Assembly (NCBI GenBank): GCA_023205875.1
Contig: CP060773.1
Coordinates: forward strand, 62,001-126,000
Origin: Chloropicon primus
Taxonomy: Eukaryota; Chlorophyta; Chloropicophyceae; Chloropicales; Chloropicaceae
Reading direction: 5' to 3'
Length of the DNA: 64,000 nt
Numbering within the stretch: position 1 is the stretch's first letter; every line of letters starts with the position of its first letter. Shown here one piece after another: positions 31,593 to 41,342 of this stretch. A model generated the notes under the pieces. The model was given only the letters and a program-made list of their open reading frames with translations, had not been told where the DNA came from and ran no database searches. Made by a program: the position numbers and the translations under genes.

Positions 31593-32433
31593 AGCGTTAC
31601 AAGGGGAACCCGACGGAGTGCGTAACGTCCGGAGAGGTCACCCCTTGGCCAAGTTCTTTTGTTCTTCCCAACCCAGCAGCAGCAGCAGCAGCCCACGTGT
31701 TTTCCTCGGCTGTTCATTTCTTTGGAAATGTGCGTTGGAAATGTTAGTCGGAAATATCAGTGGAAATGTTCATTCTTCCTTTTTTTTTTTTTTTTTTTTT
31801 TTTGTTCTTGTTTGGAAAACCCCGTGTTATGCCGAACGACCAATCAAAACCCACGTTCAGCCTTATCCTGGGTGTTCCGTGTAGAAATCTCCCATTAATC
31901 TCCCCAGAGAAAACAATCCACTGGGTCGAGATCTCCCTCACTCGAGAGTAGAAATCCCTTCTTGACGGCGAATCCGATCTCTCGAAAAAAAATGAGGAAA
32001 TCCACAAAAAACGGAAAAACGATTTCGATCGATCGCTACAAACCAACCAGACGGCGACCAAGGTGAGCGACACGAGGCGGGGGCTTGACGACGATCGAAT
32101 GCGTTACAGGATTCGTGACCACGATAAAGTCATCCTTCATTTCACGAGCATTCTGTGGACCTCTCACTCGAACGGTTTACCCTCGAAATGACCTCCTCAC
32201 CGACTCCAAACTACCACGATCACCACTCCCCTTCATCTTCATCATCTTCATCTTCATCTTCATCTTCATCCCCAGCAGCGGTCACCTTACTGACTCCTCC
32301 GCCCCTTTTGCTCTCTCTCTTTCTTTTCGTAACGCCCAAAGTTTTGGTAACGCTCGCACGGACGAACTCGAACTTTTGTGTTCACTTGAGTACTTGACTT
32401 GACTTTTGTTCCTTTGAATCAAAGAAGAAGAAG
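31312..32433. promoter_or_regulatory. Divergent region between PfkB and PsbR genes, with duplicated GTAACG elements
   Basis: No gene. Two 34-nt segments, 31367-31400 and 31594-31627, are near-copies bounded by GCGTTAC and CGTAACG and are followed by a shared TTGGCCAAG. A GA run lies at 31566-31592 and a T run at about 31783-31802. Further boxes: GCGTTAC at 32101, and GTAACG at 32329 and 32347 (18 nt apart), 87-105 nt before the PsbR start. CTCACTCGAACGGTTT near 32163 resembles the 3' half of the upstream module. Confidence 0.45.
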
Positions 32434-32955
32434 ATGGCGACAACAATGATGCAGCCCCGTACTCGTACGGTGACTCGTGCGACGTTGTTCGGGGGTGGAA
32501 AGAAGAAAGCAGCGGGAGGAAAGAGGAAAGCGGCGCCGAAGAAGGTGCAGAAGAGGAGGACGCCCTCGAAGAACGAGTCCAAGGTGCTTGACCTCGACGT
32601 CGGTGGATTCTTCAACCCGGAGAAGTACAAGGACGGAGCCAAGGCAGGTGGAACCGACTTGGCGCCCGCCCAAAAGTCTGTCGGTTACAGGTTTAGCGGA
32701 ACGAGCGGGTCTGCTCCTGATGTGGATTCTCAGGGAAAGAAGGCCAGGTTGGGAGGTGTGGTGTACCAGTTTGCCAGCAAGTACGGTGGAAACATTGACG
32801 AGTACTCGCCTATCTGGCAGCCGGATACCAGGGCTCCAGGGAGCGACGTGTACGAGCCGGGTGCCGCCGGGCTCACCATCTGGTTCGCCGGATTCGTGGG
32901 TCTCCTCCTCACCGGGGGCTTCGCCATCTACACCACCTCCGCACTCGCCAACTAA
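32434..32955 (+). CDS. PSBR: Photosystem II 10-kDa polypeptide PsbR
   Basis: Nuclear-encoded, single exon, 173 aa. PsbR is a thylakoid membrane protein that helps dock the oxygen-evolving-complex proteins to PSII. The mature part matches the family: GGVVYQFASKYGGNIDEYSP (cf. YVDKYGANVDGYSPI), SDVYEPGAAGLTIWF and a single C-terminal membrane span GLLLTGGFAIYTTSALAN (cf. LLVYNTSALAQ). The first ~50 residues are unusually Lys-rich (GGGKKKAAGGKRKAAPKK), acting as or following a transit peptide. This gene is the best single marker that the host is a green-lineage alga. Confidence 0.92.
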   Translation: MATTMMQPRTRTVTRATLFGGGKKKAAGGKRKAAPKKVQKRRTPSKNESKVLDLDVGGFFNPEKYKDGAKAGGTDLAPAQKSVGYRFSGTSGSAPDVDSQGKKARLGGVVYQFASKYGGNIDEYSPIWQPDTRAPGSDVYEPGAAGLTIWFAGFVGLLLTGGFAIYTTSALAN

Positions 32956-33064
32956 GGGGCGGCCAAGTGCGCACGCGCGCGCGGAGAACCACCCAACCCA
33001 CCTCGCGCTTGTGTGTAGTTAGAATGGAAGACAAACGACATAAATAGAGAGAGGGAGAGAGAAG

Positions 33065-33112
33065 ACACACACACACACACTCGCGCGCGCGCGCGCGCAC
33101 ACACACACACGT
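33065..33112. repeat. (CA)n-(CG)n-(CA)n alternating microsatellite
   Basis: About 48 nt of alternating CA and CG dinucleotides with one break (CACTCG), between the convergent PsbR and DnaJ genes. Alternating purine-pyrimidine tracts like this can adopt Z-DNA. Confidence 0.8.
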
Positions 33113-33231
33113 TCGTGTGTGGATCGCGGGCATGAGAAGTATTCTGCTTTTTCCTAAAGTTACACTATACTTGTGAAATGAATGATTTTTCAAGGACGCG
33201 TCGCTCTCTCTCTTTCTCTCACCCTTTCTCA

Positions 33232-36027
33232 TCAGTAGGCGTAGTAGCCTCCGCCCCCGCCGCCCCTGCTGCTGCTGCTGCTGTTGTTCTTCTTCCCTCT
33301 CCTTCCGCCATGGTGGTGGTGGTGGTGGTTGTGAGAGTTCTGCTTCCTCCAGTTGTTCGTGAAGCTGTGGCCGCCGTGGCCGTGGCCCCGGTAGCGGCCC
33401 TGCACCTGGTCCAGGAGCTGCTTGTCGTACTCCCTCCTGCGCTCGTCGTTGGACAGGACATCGTAAGCCTGCCTGATCACGCCGAAGACCATGTTCATCT
33501 TGTCCATCGGCACGTGGCCGCAGAGGGCGTCCTTGTCCGGGTGGCACTTGAGAGCGACCCTGTGGTACCGCTTCTTGACGTCGGTAGACTCCGCGCTCAT
33601 GTCCAGGGAGAAGATCTTGTAGTAGTTGGGCAGGGGGCCGCAAGCCTCCTCGTAACAGCCGTAGTAGCCTTGGAGCTCCTTGGCCTTGGCCAGGATGTCC
33701 TCGAGGTGCCTCACCTTCTGGGAGATGGCCCTGTTCTCCTTCTTGGACAGCTTTCTGTTGGCCGAAATCTCGCTGAGGAACTCCAGGGCCTCCGGGTAGA
33801 GCTGCACACTCTCGCAGATGGCCGCGGCCCTCGTGTACGCCTTGATGTAAGTGGGATCGAGGGAGCACGCCCGGGCGCAGTCCACGAACGCGGAGAGCAT
33901 GTCAAGCTCCTTCTGAAACGTAGCGCTCCTGTTGCAGTACAGGATGGCCGTGAATGGCGGGCACTCCACCACGTTCTTGGAGACGGCCAACTGGATGGCC
34001 TGGGTATAGAGCTCCTGGCTCTTCTTGTTCTCCTGGCACGCGAATGCCTCGTTCGCAGATTTTTTCAGGTCCAGGATTCTCTTCCACTTTTCCACCCTCC
34101 CGGCCACGCTCCTGTGGATGGCGCAGCTGTCGACCTGGCAGCACATCTCGCCCAGCTTGATCGCCTTGTCGAGCTTGCCGAGGCCAGAGCACGCGAGGGC
34201 CTCCAGCCACAGCAAGTCCGAGTCAAAGCGATCGGGACCAGCCTGGTTAGGGTCTCTCTTGTGGGGAAGGAGAGGCAGGAGTTTCTTCACGTTGCCAAGG
34301 ATGCCAAGGACCGACGAGTACTTGTGAAGGGACAGGAGCACGTTGCACTTTGCGTTGATGAGGTCCCTGGACCTCGGCAGGTACTCGAGGTGAGTGCTCA
34401 TCTCCTTCACCAGATCCTCGGCACTCGTCTTGTTCATCGGGAAGGCCTTGGCCTGAACATTCGTGAGCTTCAGGATACTTTCGACGACCGAAAGCTTCTC
34501 CAGCACGTCCGACTCCATTCCCTTGCCCATCATTGGCTTGTCTCGGCACTTGATGAAAAGGTCCCTGGCCTCCACGAAATTGCACATGTACAGCTTGCAC
34601 GTCGCGTGCCTCACCTGAGCCCTCTCGTGCTCGGGGAAGATCCTCAGAGCCTCCTCGCAGTCCTCCAGAGCGCTCGTCGCGTTGTCCAGCATGATGTGGG
34701 CAGCGGCCCTGTTGCTCAGAGCGTCCGCCTGAATCTTGAGCGCTTCATTGTAGGAGCCCCGGCCCGCAGTGGCCGGGTCAAGGGCGGGCGCCCCCTCCCC
34801 CAGCTCAAAGTTATCCACCGTGATCACAAAGCAAGCGTTGATGCATTCCGTGTAGCTCTTAATTGCCGTGTGGAACAGCTGCTCGGAGAAGGCCCTGTTC
34901 CCCTCACCTTTGTGTTTCTGCGCTCGGCCCAAAGCATCGAAATTGTCAGCCTTCTTCCTCGCCTTCGGGCTGTCGGGGGCGGCGTGGCTAGGCGCCGCCC
35001 GGGCAGCAGAAGGAGACTCCGGCGGGCACCGCTCCTCAGCCAAGCTGGCCTGTCGGCTGAATTGCCCGCTCTGAAGCGCTTCTGCGGAGGAGGGCATGTC
35101 GATGAAGAGTCCGGAGAGGCTCTCAGCGAGCCGCTTGGACAGGGCCTCACCGAGTTTATCCACATTGCTCTTCGATCTCCTCCTCGCCGACTGATCGTTC
35201 AGATCCACGTGCTGAAACTGCCGGGACAGATCAACATCCACCGGGGAAGCGCCGAACACGTTCCCCGTGTGCGCATTCTCTTTCTCGTCGCCGTAATACC
35301 TTTCTCCCCCCTGAGGATGGGATGGCATCTTGCTATTGGGACTGCAAAACACGAAATCAAAGACCGTGTCGCTCTCCTTCCTTCCTCTGAAAGTCGAAGC
35401 AAAATCTTGCTGGTCCTCGCCCGCAGACTCTCGTGGCGAATCCCAGTTCGCAGAACTCTTTCCCCTTTGGTATTCCCCGTCCCCTCCGCCTCCACCGGGG
35501 CTCGAGAACACAAACTCAAACGGGGACGGAGACTTGTCGCTGCGTTTCGCCGGCGAGGATGGCCCAGACGATGCAGTGTCCATCATGTCCACCTCGTTCC
35601 CACCGGGCTGCTTCCCTTGTGGGGACGAGAAGACAAAGTTGAAAGCTCCCGGACCCCCGGAAGCAGGCTCGCTACCTTGCCCATCCGCCTCCGTCCCAGC
35701 CCCGGGCTCATTCCCATCACCGGCATCGCCCCCATGTACGTTCTGTGCGAAGAGTCTGTCCGCTTCTCCCGCTCCCGATGTCGTCGCAGCCTCAGCAGCT
35801 CTCGCTCTCCTCATCATCAAGCAATCCTGCAACTTGTTTTCCAGTTCAGCCACCTTCCTCTGCGCTTCCTCCAGCTGCTTCCTCAGGAACTCTTCCTCCT
35901 CCTCGCTCGCGTCCTTGGCTCGCCCTTGGTCTTGGTGGTCCACCACAGAAGCAGAAGCAGATGCAGATGCAGATGCAGATGCAGAAGGGGAGTCCTCCTC
36001 CACGCCACTCGCAGAGAACATCCCCAT
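33232..36027 (-). CDS. TPR-repeat DnaJ co-chaperone (DNAJC7/TPR2-like)
   Basis: Single exon, 931 aa from the ATG at 36027; the frame extends upstream only to a TTG. The N-terminal ~350 residues are disordered and contain four related F-[DEN]-FVF-[CS]-SP repeats (FNFVFSSP, FEFVFSSP, FDFVFCSP). TPR repeats span ~res 385-770 (KHKGEGNRAFSEQLFHTAIKSY, SNRAAAHIMLDNATSALEDCEEAL, CNRSATFQKELDMLSAFVDCARACSLDP). A J domain (~800-870) has the catalytic HPD in ALKCHPDKDALCG. The C-terminus is His/Ser/Gly-rich and ends GGYYAY. The layout matches DNAJC7-type cochaperones that pass clients between Hsp70 and Hsp90. The repeated FVFSSP motifs are unusual. Confidence 0.88.
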   Translation of the reverse strand: MGMFSASGVEEDSPSASASASASASASVVDHQDQGRAKDASEEEEEFLRKQLEEAQRKVAELENKLQDCLMMRRARAAEAATTSGAGEADRLFAQNVHGGDAGDGNEPGAGTEADGQGSEPASGGPGAFNFVFSSPQGKQPGGNEVDMMDTASSGPSSPAKRSDKSPSPFEFVFSSPGGGGGDGEYQRGKSSANWDSPRESAGEDQQDFASTFRGRKESDTVFDFVFCSPNSKMPSHPQGGERYYGDEKENAHTGNVFGASPVDVDLSRQFQHVDLNDQSARRRSKSNVDKLGEALSKRLAESLSGLFIDMPSSAEALQSGQFSRQASLAEERCPPESPSAARAAPSHAAPDSPKARKKADNFDALGRAQKHKGEGNRAFSEQLFHTAIKSYTECINACFVITVDNFELGEGAPALDPATAGRGSYNEALKIQADALSNRAAAHIMLDNATSALEDCEEALRIFPEHERAQVRHATCKLYMCNFVEARDLFIKCRDKPMMGKGMESDVLEKLSVVESILKLTNVQAKAFPMNKTSAEDLVKEMSTHLEYLPRSRDLINAKCNVLLSLHKYSSVLGILGNVKKLLPLLPHKRDPNQAGPDRFDSDLLWLEALACSGLGKLDKAIKLGEMCCQVDSCAIHRSVAGRVEKWKRILDLKKSANEAFACQENKKSQELYTQAIQLAVSKNVVECPPFTAILYCNRSATFQKELDMLSAFVDCARACSLDPTYIKAYTRAAAICESVQLYPEALEFLSEISANRKLSKKENRAISQKVRHLEDILAKAKELQGYYGCYEEACGPLPNYYKIFSLDMSAESTDVKKRYHRVALKCHPDKDALCGHVPMDKMNMVFGVIRQAYDVLSNDERRREYDKQLLDQVQGRYRGHGHGGHSFTNNWRKQNSHNHHHHHHGGRRGKKNNSSSSSRGGGGGGYYAY

Positions 36028-37102
36028 GCTGCTGATCCCAATCCAAACACTTCCAGTCCTCAGCAACAACTCCCCTCTGTCTCTTTCAAACCAAGCCTCA
36101 AGCCTCAAGCCAAAGCTTCTCTCTCTCTCTCTCTGTTGCTTTCTGTTACTCTCTGATGCAAGAAGCTTGAGCTGAAACCTCGGTCTGGTGATGGAGACAC
36201 CCTAATCCAATATCAATGCCGTCTCCTCCTCCTCCTCCTCCAGTCTCAATCCAATCCAATCCCAACCACCAACGCCCCGCCTCTCTCTCTCTGTCTCTCT
36301 CTGTCTCTCTCTGTTGAGGATGAGGATGAGGGTGATGGAAGAGCGAGGGATGATGCCGACGATGGCGGTAGTGATGGACCGCTAGGTCTCCTCCTCCGCC
36401 GATGCCGCCGCTGTCCTCCTCTTCCTCCTCGTCGTCCTCGTCGTCGTCGTCGCTCTCGTCGCTCCCCTAATGAACCACCACCAGGGACCAGGCGGGGAAG
36501 GGAAGGGACTTGCGGAGTTTCGGGATTGTGTTCGAGACGGAGGGAGACAGGATTATAAACAAGTTTGGGCTTGTTGGAAGCGTCTTCTCTTGATCTTTCT
36601 ATTGGTACCTTACTTGACGCGTTTGGCGTCCGGAGTCCTCGACAACTTGTTCATGAAGAGGATCTGAAGGTGTCGAAGCATCGAAGAGAGGACTTTTGTT
36701 GAGGAATCTGACGGCCAGAGAGAGAGGCAGAGGACTCGAGGAGGGCATCACGCGAACGATAAACTCGTGATCTTTCTGGAGACCTTTTTCTCGACGCGTT
36801 TGTCGTCCGGAGTGTTCTCGAACTTTGGTTTGACAAGGCATTGGGGAAGGAGGCAGGAGGAGGAATCACTTCTCTTTGGGGCAAAGCAGCAAGCGAGGTG
36901 GAGAGGTGAAGGGGTGAAGCGTTCCAGTATTCGAATGATATTCTCGCCAGCGTTCCATTGTGTGGTCGCTTGACTTGTTTTGGTTCCGGAGTGAGGAGTG
37001 AAGCTTCTTTGAAGTGGTTTTGCTTCAACTTATCCATTAGCTAGGGAGTGAGGCAGCAGACGCAACAGAGGCGGCAGAGGCGGCAGAGGGAGAGGAGGAG
37101 GG
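36028..37102. promoter_or_regulatory. Divergent region with two module copies upstream of ZOP1-like gene
   Basis: No gene. Related segments at 36592-36642 and 36769-36821 (+) each have GATCTTTCT, then about 24 nt later GACGCGTTTGGCGTCCGGAGT or GACGCGTTTGTCGTCCGGAG (20-nt part). They resemble the 118 and 20788 copies in spacing and sequence. The part before 36480 is CT/GTC-rich low complexity. Confidence 0.45.
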
Positions 37103-38206
37103 ATGACCGAGTACAGGAAGAGTGCGCAGACCAACTACTGGTGCGAGGTATGTCGCACTTGGGTGAGAGACAGCGTCCAGGGACGTGCTCTGCACGAGAA
37201 CGGGTCAAAACACAAGGAGGCACTGGAGAGGAAGCTGCGAGAGGGGAGGAGGGAAAGGGACAAGCGGGAGAGGATGGAGAGTCAAGCGAAGGAAGCGATG
37301 GAGAAGATCGAGAAGCTGGCGAGGGATCAGTACCAGAAGGATTTGAACAGTTTTGATGCCAGGAGGGGTGAAGTGGAGGGTCGGACGACGCAGAGGCATC
37401 GGGACGAGGCGAGCGCCGACCTTGAGGTGAAGAAAGCGGCAGAGAGGTCTTACAGGGAGAGTCAAAGTGCCGCAACGTCGAGCAAGGACAAGGACGTGAT
37501 CCAGGATTGGGTCTACGACCCGAATTCGGGGTACTATTACAGCTCCGAGACGGGGAGCTACTACGATGGACACTCTCAGATGTATTTCCATCACAACGAG
37601 TGGAAGAAAACTCCTCCGAAGAGAAACGAAGCGGCAGAGTTTGAAAGGTACTTTGAGACAGCAGGGGATGCTGTGGCGCAAGGCGAAGCTTTTGGCCCCG
37701 TGGCCCGAGGGACTGTTAAGCAGGCCACGACCATTGGTTATGGCGTGAACGCGAAGCAGGCGCTGCCTCAAAGGAACGAGTCGCGCCAGGGGGAGGCAGC
37801 CTCAGGATCTTGTTCGCTGCAGCAGAGCGGGCCGCCGATTGGGAGGAAGAGCCGCCCCGCAGTAGTTGTCAGGCCTGTGAAGAAAATCGTCGAGCGGAGC
37901 AACCAGAGTATAGGAGGTTACCAGATGCCTTTGTATTGTGGACAGGTTGGTGGCGCGAGGGGCATAGGAATGGTGGTCTCTGAGCCTGCTGCTGCGACGA
38001 CCAAGGATCAAGGACGCCAAGGAACGGCACAGGCCAAAGTGAAGAAGGCCGGAGGCGCCCGGGCTTCGCTCGCTGCGGGCCCGGCCATCGCCAAGAAGAA
38101 GGGCAAGAAAGCCATCAATCCGGAAGAGGCAAAGGCACTGAGGGCAAGAGAAGAAGCTCGAAAGAGAGTGGAGCAGAGAACCATGTCAAACTTTGGGTTC
38201 TCGTGA
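37103..38206 (+). CDS. ZOP1: ZOP1-like pre-mRNA splicing factor (U1-type zinc finger + OCRE)
   Basis: Single exon, 367 aa. The N-terminus matches plant ZOP1: MTEYRKSAQTNYWCEVCRTW, with the C2H2 U1-type finger (C-x2-C...H-x5-H, res ~13-36) followed by a basic helix (EKIEKLARDQYQKDL). An OCRE domain of aromatic repeats lies at res ~133-170 (DWVYDPNSGYYYSSETGSYY). The C-terminal NPEEAKALRAREEARKRVE is also ZOP1-like. In Arabidopsis ZOP1 acts in splicing and RNA-directed silencing; WBP4/FBP21 is the animal relative. Here the splicing role is the safer inference. Confidence 0.87.
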   Translation: MTEYRKSAQTNYWCEVCRTWVRDSVQGRALHENGSKHKEALERKLREGRRERDKRERMESQAKEAMEKIEKLARDQYQKDLNSFDARRGEVEGRTTQRHRDEASADLEVKKAAERSYRESQSAATSSKDKDVIQDWVYDPNSGYYYSSETGSYYDGHSQMYFHHNEWKKTPPKRNEAAEFERYFETAGDAVAQGEAFGPVARGTVKQATTIGYGVNAKQALPQRNESRQGEAASGSCSLQQSGPPIGRKSRPAVVVRPVKKIVERSNQSIGGYQMPLYCGQVGGARGIGMVVSEPAAATTKDQGRQGTAQAKVKKAGGARASLAAGPAIAKKKGKKAINPEEAKALRAREEARKRVEQRTMSNFGFS

Positions 38207-38332
38207 GAGCACAAATCGAAGGAGGTCCAAAATTGGAATGAAATAAAGGTACACTGCTGTATTTGTAAATGCTGAAACAATTCTTTTTCTTTCGAGCAAC
38301 TCGCGACAAACCCGAGATCCTAACCCGAGATC

Positions 38333-39399
38333 CTAACCCTCCTGCAGAAGGAGCTTGTAGATGAAGCTAGCTCTTGGCTGAATGACGCCACCGAGTGAGG
38401 AGGAGATGAGCCCCAGGCACCTCTGCTTCAGGGGGTAAAGGAAGGTGCCAACGAAAGGTATGTTCTCAATCAAGCTCCCCACGGACCAGTCGTCCTTGTG
38501 CTCGACCACGCGACCCTCAAGCGAGATCGTGAGGTGCGTGAACTGATGGATGACTACCTTGGGAGTGAGAGGCAGCACTTGGTACTCCACTTTGAAATCC
38601 AGCAAGAGCTTGGCGCCCTCCCCATCCTTCCCGCCCAACCATAGACCAACCTAGTGAAGGAGCGAGCGGAGGACAAAACAAAGTTGCGGCGCGTGTGTGA
38701 GGAAGTCGAGCGTTGCGATGCAAAGAAAATAACCAGCAACCAATCAAAGAGAAAGAGAGAACAGGGGTCGACTCCTCACCTTGACTGGCCTGATGATGTT
38801 GAAGCTCCAAAAAATCTTCTTCATCAGCTGAAACAGAGACCTGATTTCGCAAACTCCGCAAAGCTTCACGAGAGGGTTCTCGAACGTGCAAACCTCGTCG
38901 TGGTTCCCGAAAATAGTCTCGTCGATCTCGTCCACAGTGGTGGACGAGTCGTACAACCTGAGGACGGCCACTTCAATGGACTTGGCCTCGGAGGCAAGCA
39001 TGCGAGCCTGCGAGGCGGCCGAGGCGCTCTGCACGGGTTCGCAGAACCCAAGACCAACCAAGAAGGAGAAGGAGGAGGAGAAGAAGAAGAAGAAGAAGAA
39101 AAAGAAAAAGAAAAAGAAGAGGTCAGAAAGTGTTCTCTCCCGTCCCAAATTAGACAACGGCAACGAGATGACCCAACGATTCGTCCTACCGTTTCCTTTG
39201 TCGCTGTTGAGGTTGTCGAAGAAGGCCTCCTCGAGGAGAAGCCCTTACTCGTCTGAGACTCCACAGGAGACACCAAATGACTCTTTCTCGATTCCCCTTG
39301 GCTCTCCATTCCCTTGGACAAATTCTGATTCTGCTCGAACAAAGTTCTCTTCACTCTCTCGCCGTGAAGCCCTTGGTGCTGACCCAACAGTGCCTCCAT
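38333..39399 (-). CDS. NTF2/SnoaL-like protein of the DUF2358 type
   Basis: Three exons: 39399-39190, 39028-38780 and 38650-38333, both joins in phase 0 (introns 161 and 129 nt); 258 aa. Exon 1 is a Ser/Thr/Gln-rich leader. Exons 2-3 form one NTF2-like fold: VDEIDETIFGNHDEVCTFEN and NPLVKLCGV, MKKIFWSFNI, then exon 3 ISLEGRVVEHKDDWS and LIENIPFVGTFLYPLK. The pattern (DDV.F.DPL..F.G...Y...FW.....I..H.D.W) is that of DUF2358 proteins in plants and algae. No enzymatic role is known for the family. The ATG lies just after an acceptor-like TTGGACAG, so a 5'-UTR intron is likely. A 13-bp sequence (CCCGAGATCCTAA) is repeated at the 3' end near 38312-38337. Confidence 0.65.
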
Positions 39400-40292
39400 C
39401 GTGATGCCTGTCCAACAAAAAGCAAGGGAAACCATTCCAATCAGTTCCGGATACCTTGGTCCAAACGACGCCAAAACCTTTGACCAAAACATCAATCGAA
39501 AGATCGTGAGATGAAGCATCCTTCAGCACCCCTTCCTTCCTCCATTGAATCAGGCCTCGCTCTCCACCTCGCTCTCAACTTACCTCTGTCATGCACAAAA
39601 CAAACAAAAGGAGACCTCCATCAGTCACAACATCCTCCACATGACGTCGATTCACTCGAATAAAACATCAATCGAAAGAACGTGAGACAATGCATCGCAT
39701 GACACCTTCCACTTCCCGTCTATCCCCCTCAGTCCACCTCATCTTCCCTCTCAAAGTGCTCGAGCCCTTACCTCGCGCTCCCTCGCTCTTCTGTCCCCAA
39801 TTGGATTCAAATACACCAGTCCAAACGCCTGGTGCAGGTTTTGGAGCAAAAGCGTCGCTTTCTGTGGTCCTTGTGACGCGGTAAGGTATGCAGTGGCTAC
39901 AATGCGTATACGGTGGGAAATATCGTCTCGTCCTCTTTCGATTGAGCCCCTACTTGCTTGAGATGGCGCCCGTTTGAGGTCGCTACGATGGAATGAATCG
40001 TTGACAATTGCCTCCCTCTCCCATGTTACCTCGTGGCATATGTGGTGTAGCTCGATGGTTTGAGGGAACTAGCGGCTGAAACTTTGCAAAGAGCCGGCCA
40101 CAAGTATTGGTAAGAGGTGTCTTGCCTCATGAGGTGGATGGATGGAAGATGACGGAGTTCTGCCTTGTTTCGTTGACATCTTTCAACAGACATCCGGGAA
40201 GCGAGAGGTGGTGCTGGTTGAAAGATAGGCTTCGCGGGTCCATGGGATGACATCAGAGAACATCGCTTTCGTCGACGATTGGATGGTTGAAG
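39400..40292. promoter_or_regulatory. Divergent region with one module copy
   Basis: No gene seen. A + strand module copy lies at about 39933-39976 (CTTTC-N4-GAGCCCC, then CGTTTGAGGTCG), about 320-360 nt before the MTHFR-like start. Near-repeated ACATCAATCGAAAG occurs at about 39489 and 39666. Confidence 0.4.
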
Positions 40293-41342
40293 ATGAAGTG
40301 GAGGCTTGAACTGTGCCACAAGGACTCTTCTTCGCTCCATTGCGTTCTCGGTCTCCTCCGCGAGCGGCCCGAGTTGTGCAGGAGCTTGGAAGGCTTTAAC
40401 GTTCCAAACAAGAGCAAGGGAAGGAAGTTCCTGCACGACACTTCGAGATGGCTCGCTTCAAGTGATGACTTCCACCGTCTTCGAAAGGAGACTGGTGCCA
40501 ACGTCGTCGTCCACTATTCGATGAAGTATCAGGCCCCGGAGAGAAACACGAGGGAGTTGTGTTTGTCGGACTTTTTGAAGCTGGACACGGTAAGCAGTAG
40601 AGTTTGCCAGCTGAATCGATGGCACCCGCGCTCTTCCTTCCCTCTTCTTCGATGATTCCCTAACGCTCGTGTGCATGCTGGCAGAGGGGCTGCTACAACG
40701 GCGGAGTTCTCGTCGTGACGGGGAGCAAGCCGAAGAGGAACGATTCCCTCAGTTTGCTGCGCAGCCTGCAAGGAAGAGGGCCAAAAGGCCTTCCGCTGCT
40801 TCACTGCGCATTCAACCCCTACTTAGTCGATGAGAAGCAGAGAGAGCAAGAGTACAATCGGCTGAGGTCCAAGCTTGAGACGGGAGTGTGCTCTGGAGTG
40901 TGGCTCCAAATTGGCTCCGACTTGAAGCTCTTGGAGAAAGGGTTGGCCTTCATCCGAAGCCTGGAGGGGGAAGCAAAGACGGTGGAAGAGGTGAAGGTGT
41001 ATGGAGGTGCGTATGACGTATGCCGTGCTCGCTCGAACGACCTCGAGAGGTTGGCTCTTCTCTTCGCTGACGCTCCTCTCCCCTTTCTCTCCACACCACA
41101 AATCGGCAGGACTCTTTTTGCCTTCTAAGCAGCTGCTCGCGCAGCAGAGGTTTAGGCCATGGGCGGGCGTCAAACTCGGTCAAGAGTACCTCACCTCCCT
41201 AGAAAAGGCTCGGGCGATAACGAGGAACATCTTGAAGGTCTTTGAGGCCTACGACGTGGTACCTCTCATAGAGTCGAGCGTTAGGAAAGTGGAGCAGCTC
41301 GACGAGCTGGCTGCCTACCTCGAAGGAGACGGACAAGAGTGA
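40293..41342 (+). CDS. Methylenetetrahydrofolate-reductase-like TIM-barrel protein
   Basis: Three exons: 40293-40589, 40685-41006 and 41110-41342 (introns 95 and 103 nt; the second joins in phase 1); 283 aa. The reconstructed chain reads NVVVHYSMKYQAPERN, YNGGVLVVTGSKPKR, LPLLHCAFNPYLVDEKQR, GVWLQIGSDLKLLEKGLAFI, then VYGGLFLPSKQLLAQQRFRP, WAGVKLGQEYL and a final PLIESSVR. These blocks follow the order of the FAD-binding MTHFR barrel, though the canonical enzyme's N-terminal FFP motif is absent. It may be a paralogue rather than the folate enzyme. A start further upstream in another exon cannot be excluded. Confidence 0.6.

Noticed and set aside
33178-36156. A 992-aa open frame on the + strand
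   Set aside because: It is the mirror of the TPR-DnaJ gene on the minus strand. High GC in the third codon positions of the real gene keeps the opposite frame free of stops; its translation is Leu/Val/Arg/His-biased with no domain.
38312-38337. Telomere-like CCTAACCCT near the DUF2358 gene
   Set aside because: It is a 13-bp local duplication (CCCGAGATCCTAA) at a gene's 3' end; there is no array of TTTAGGG-type units.
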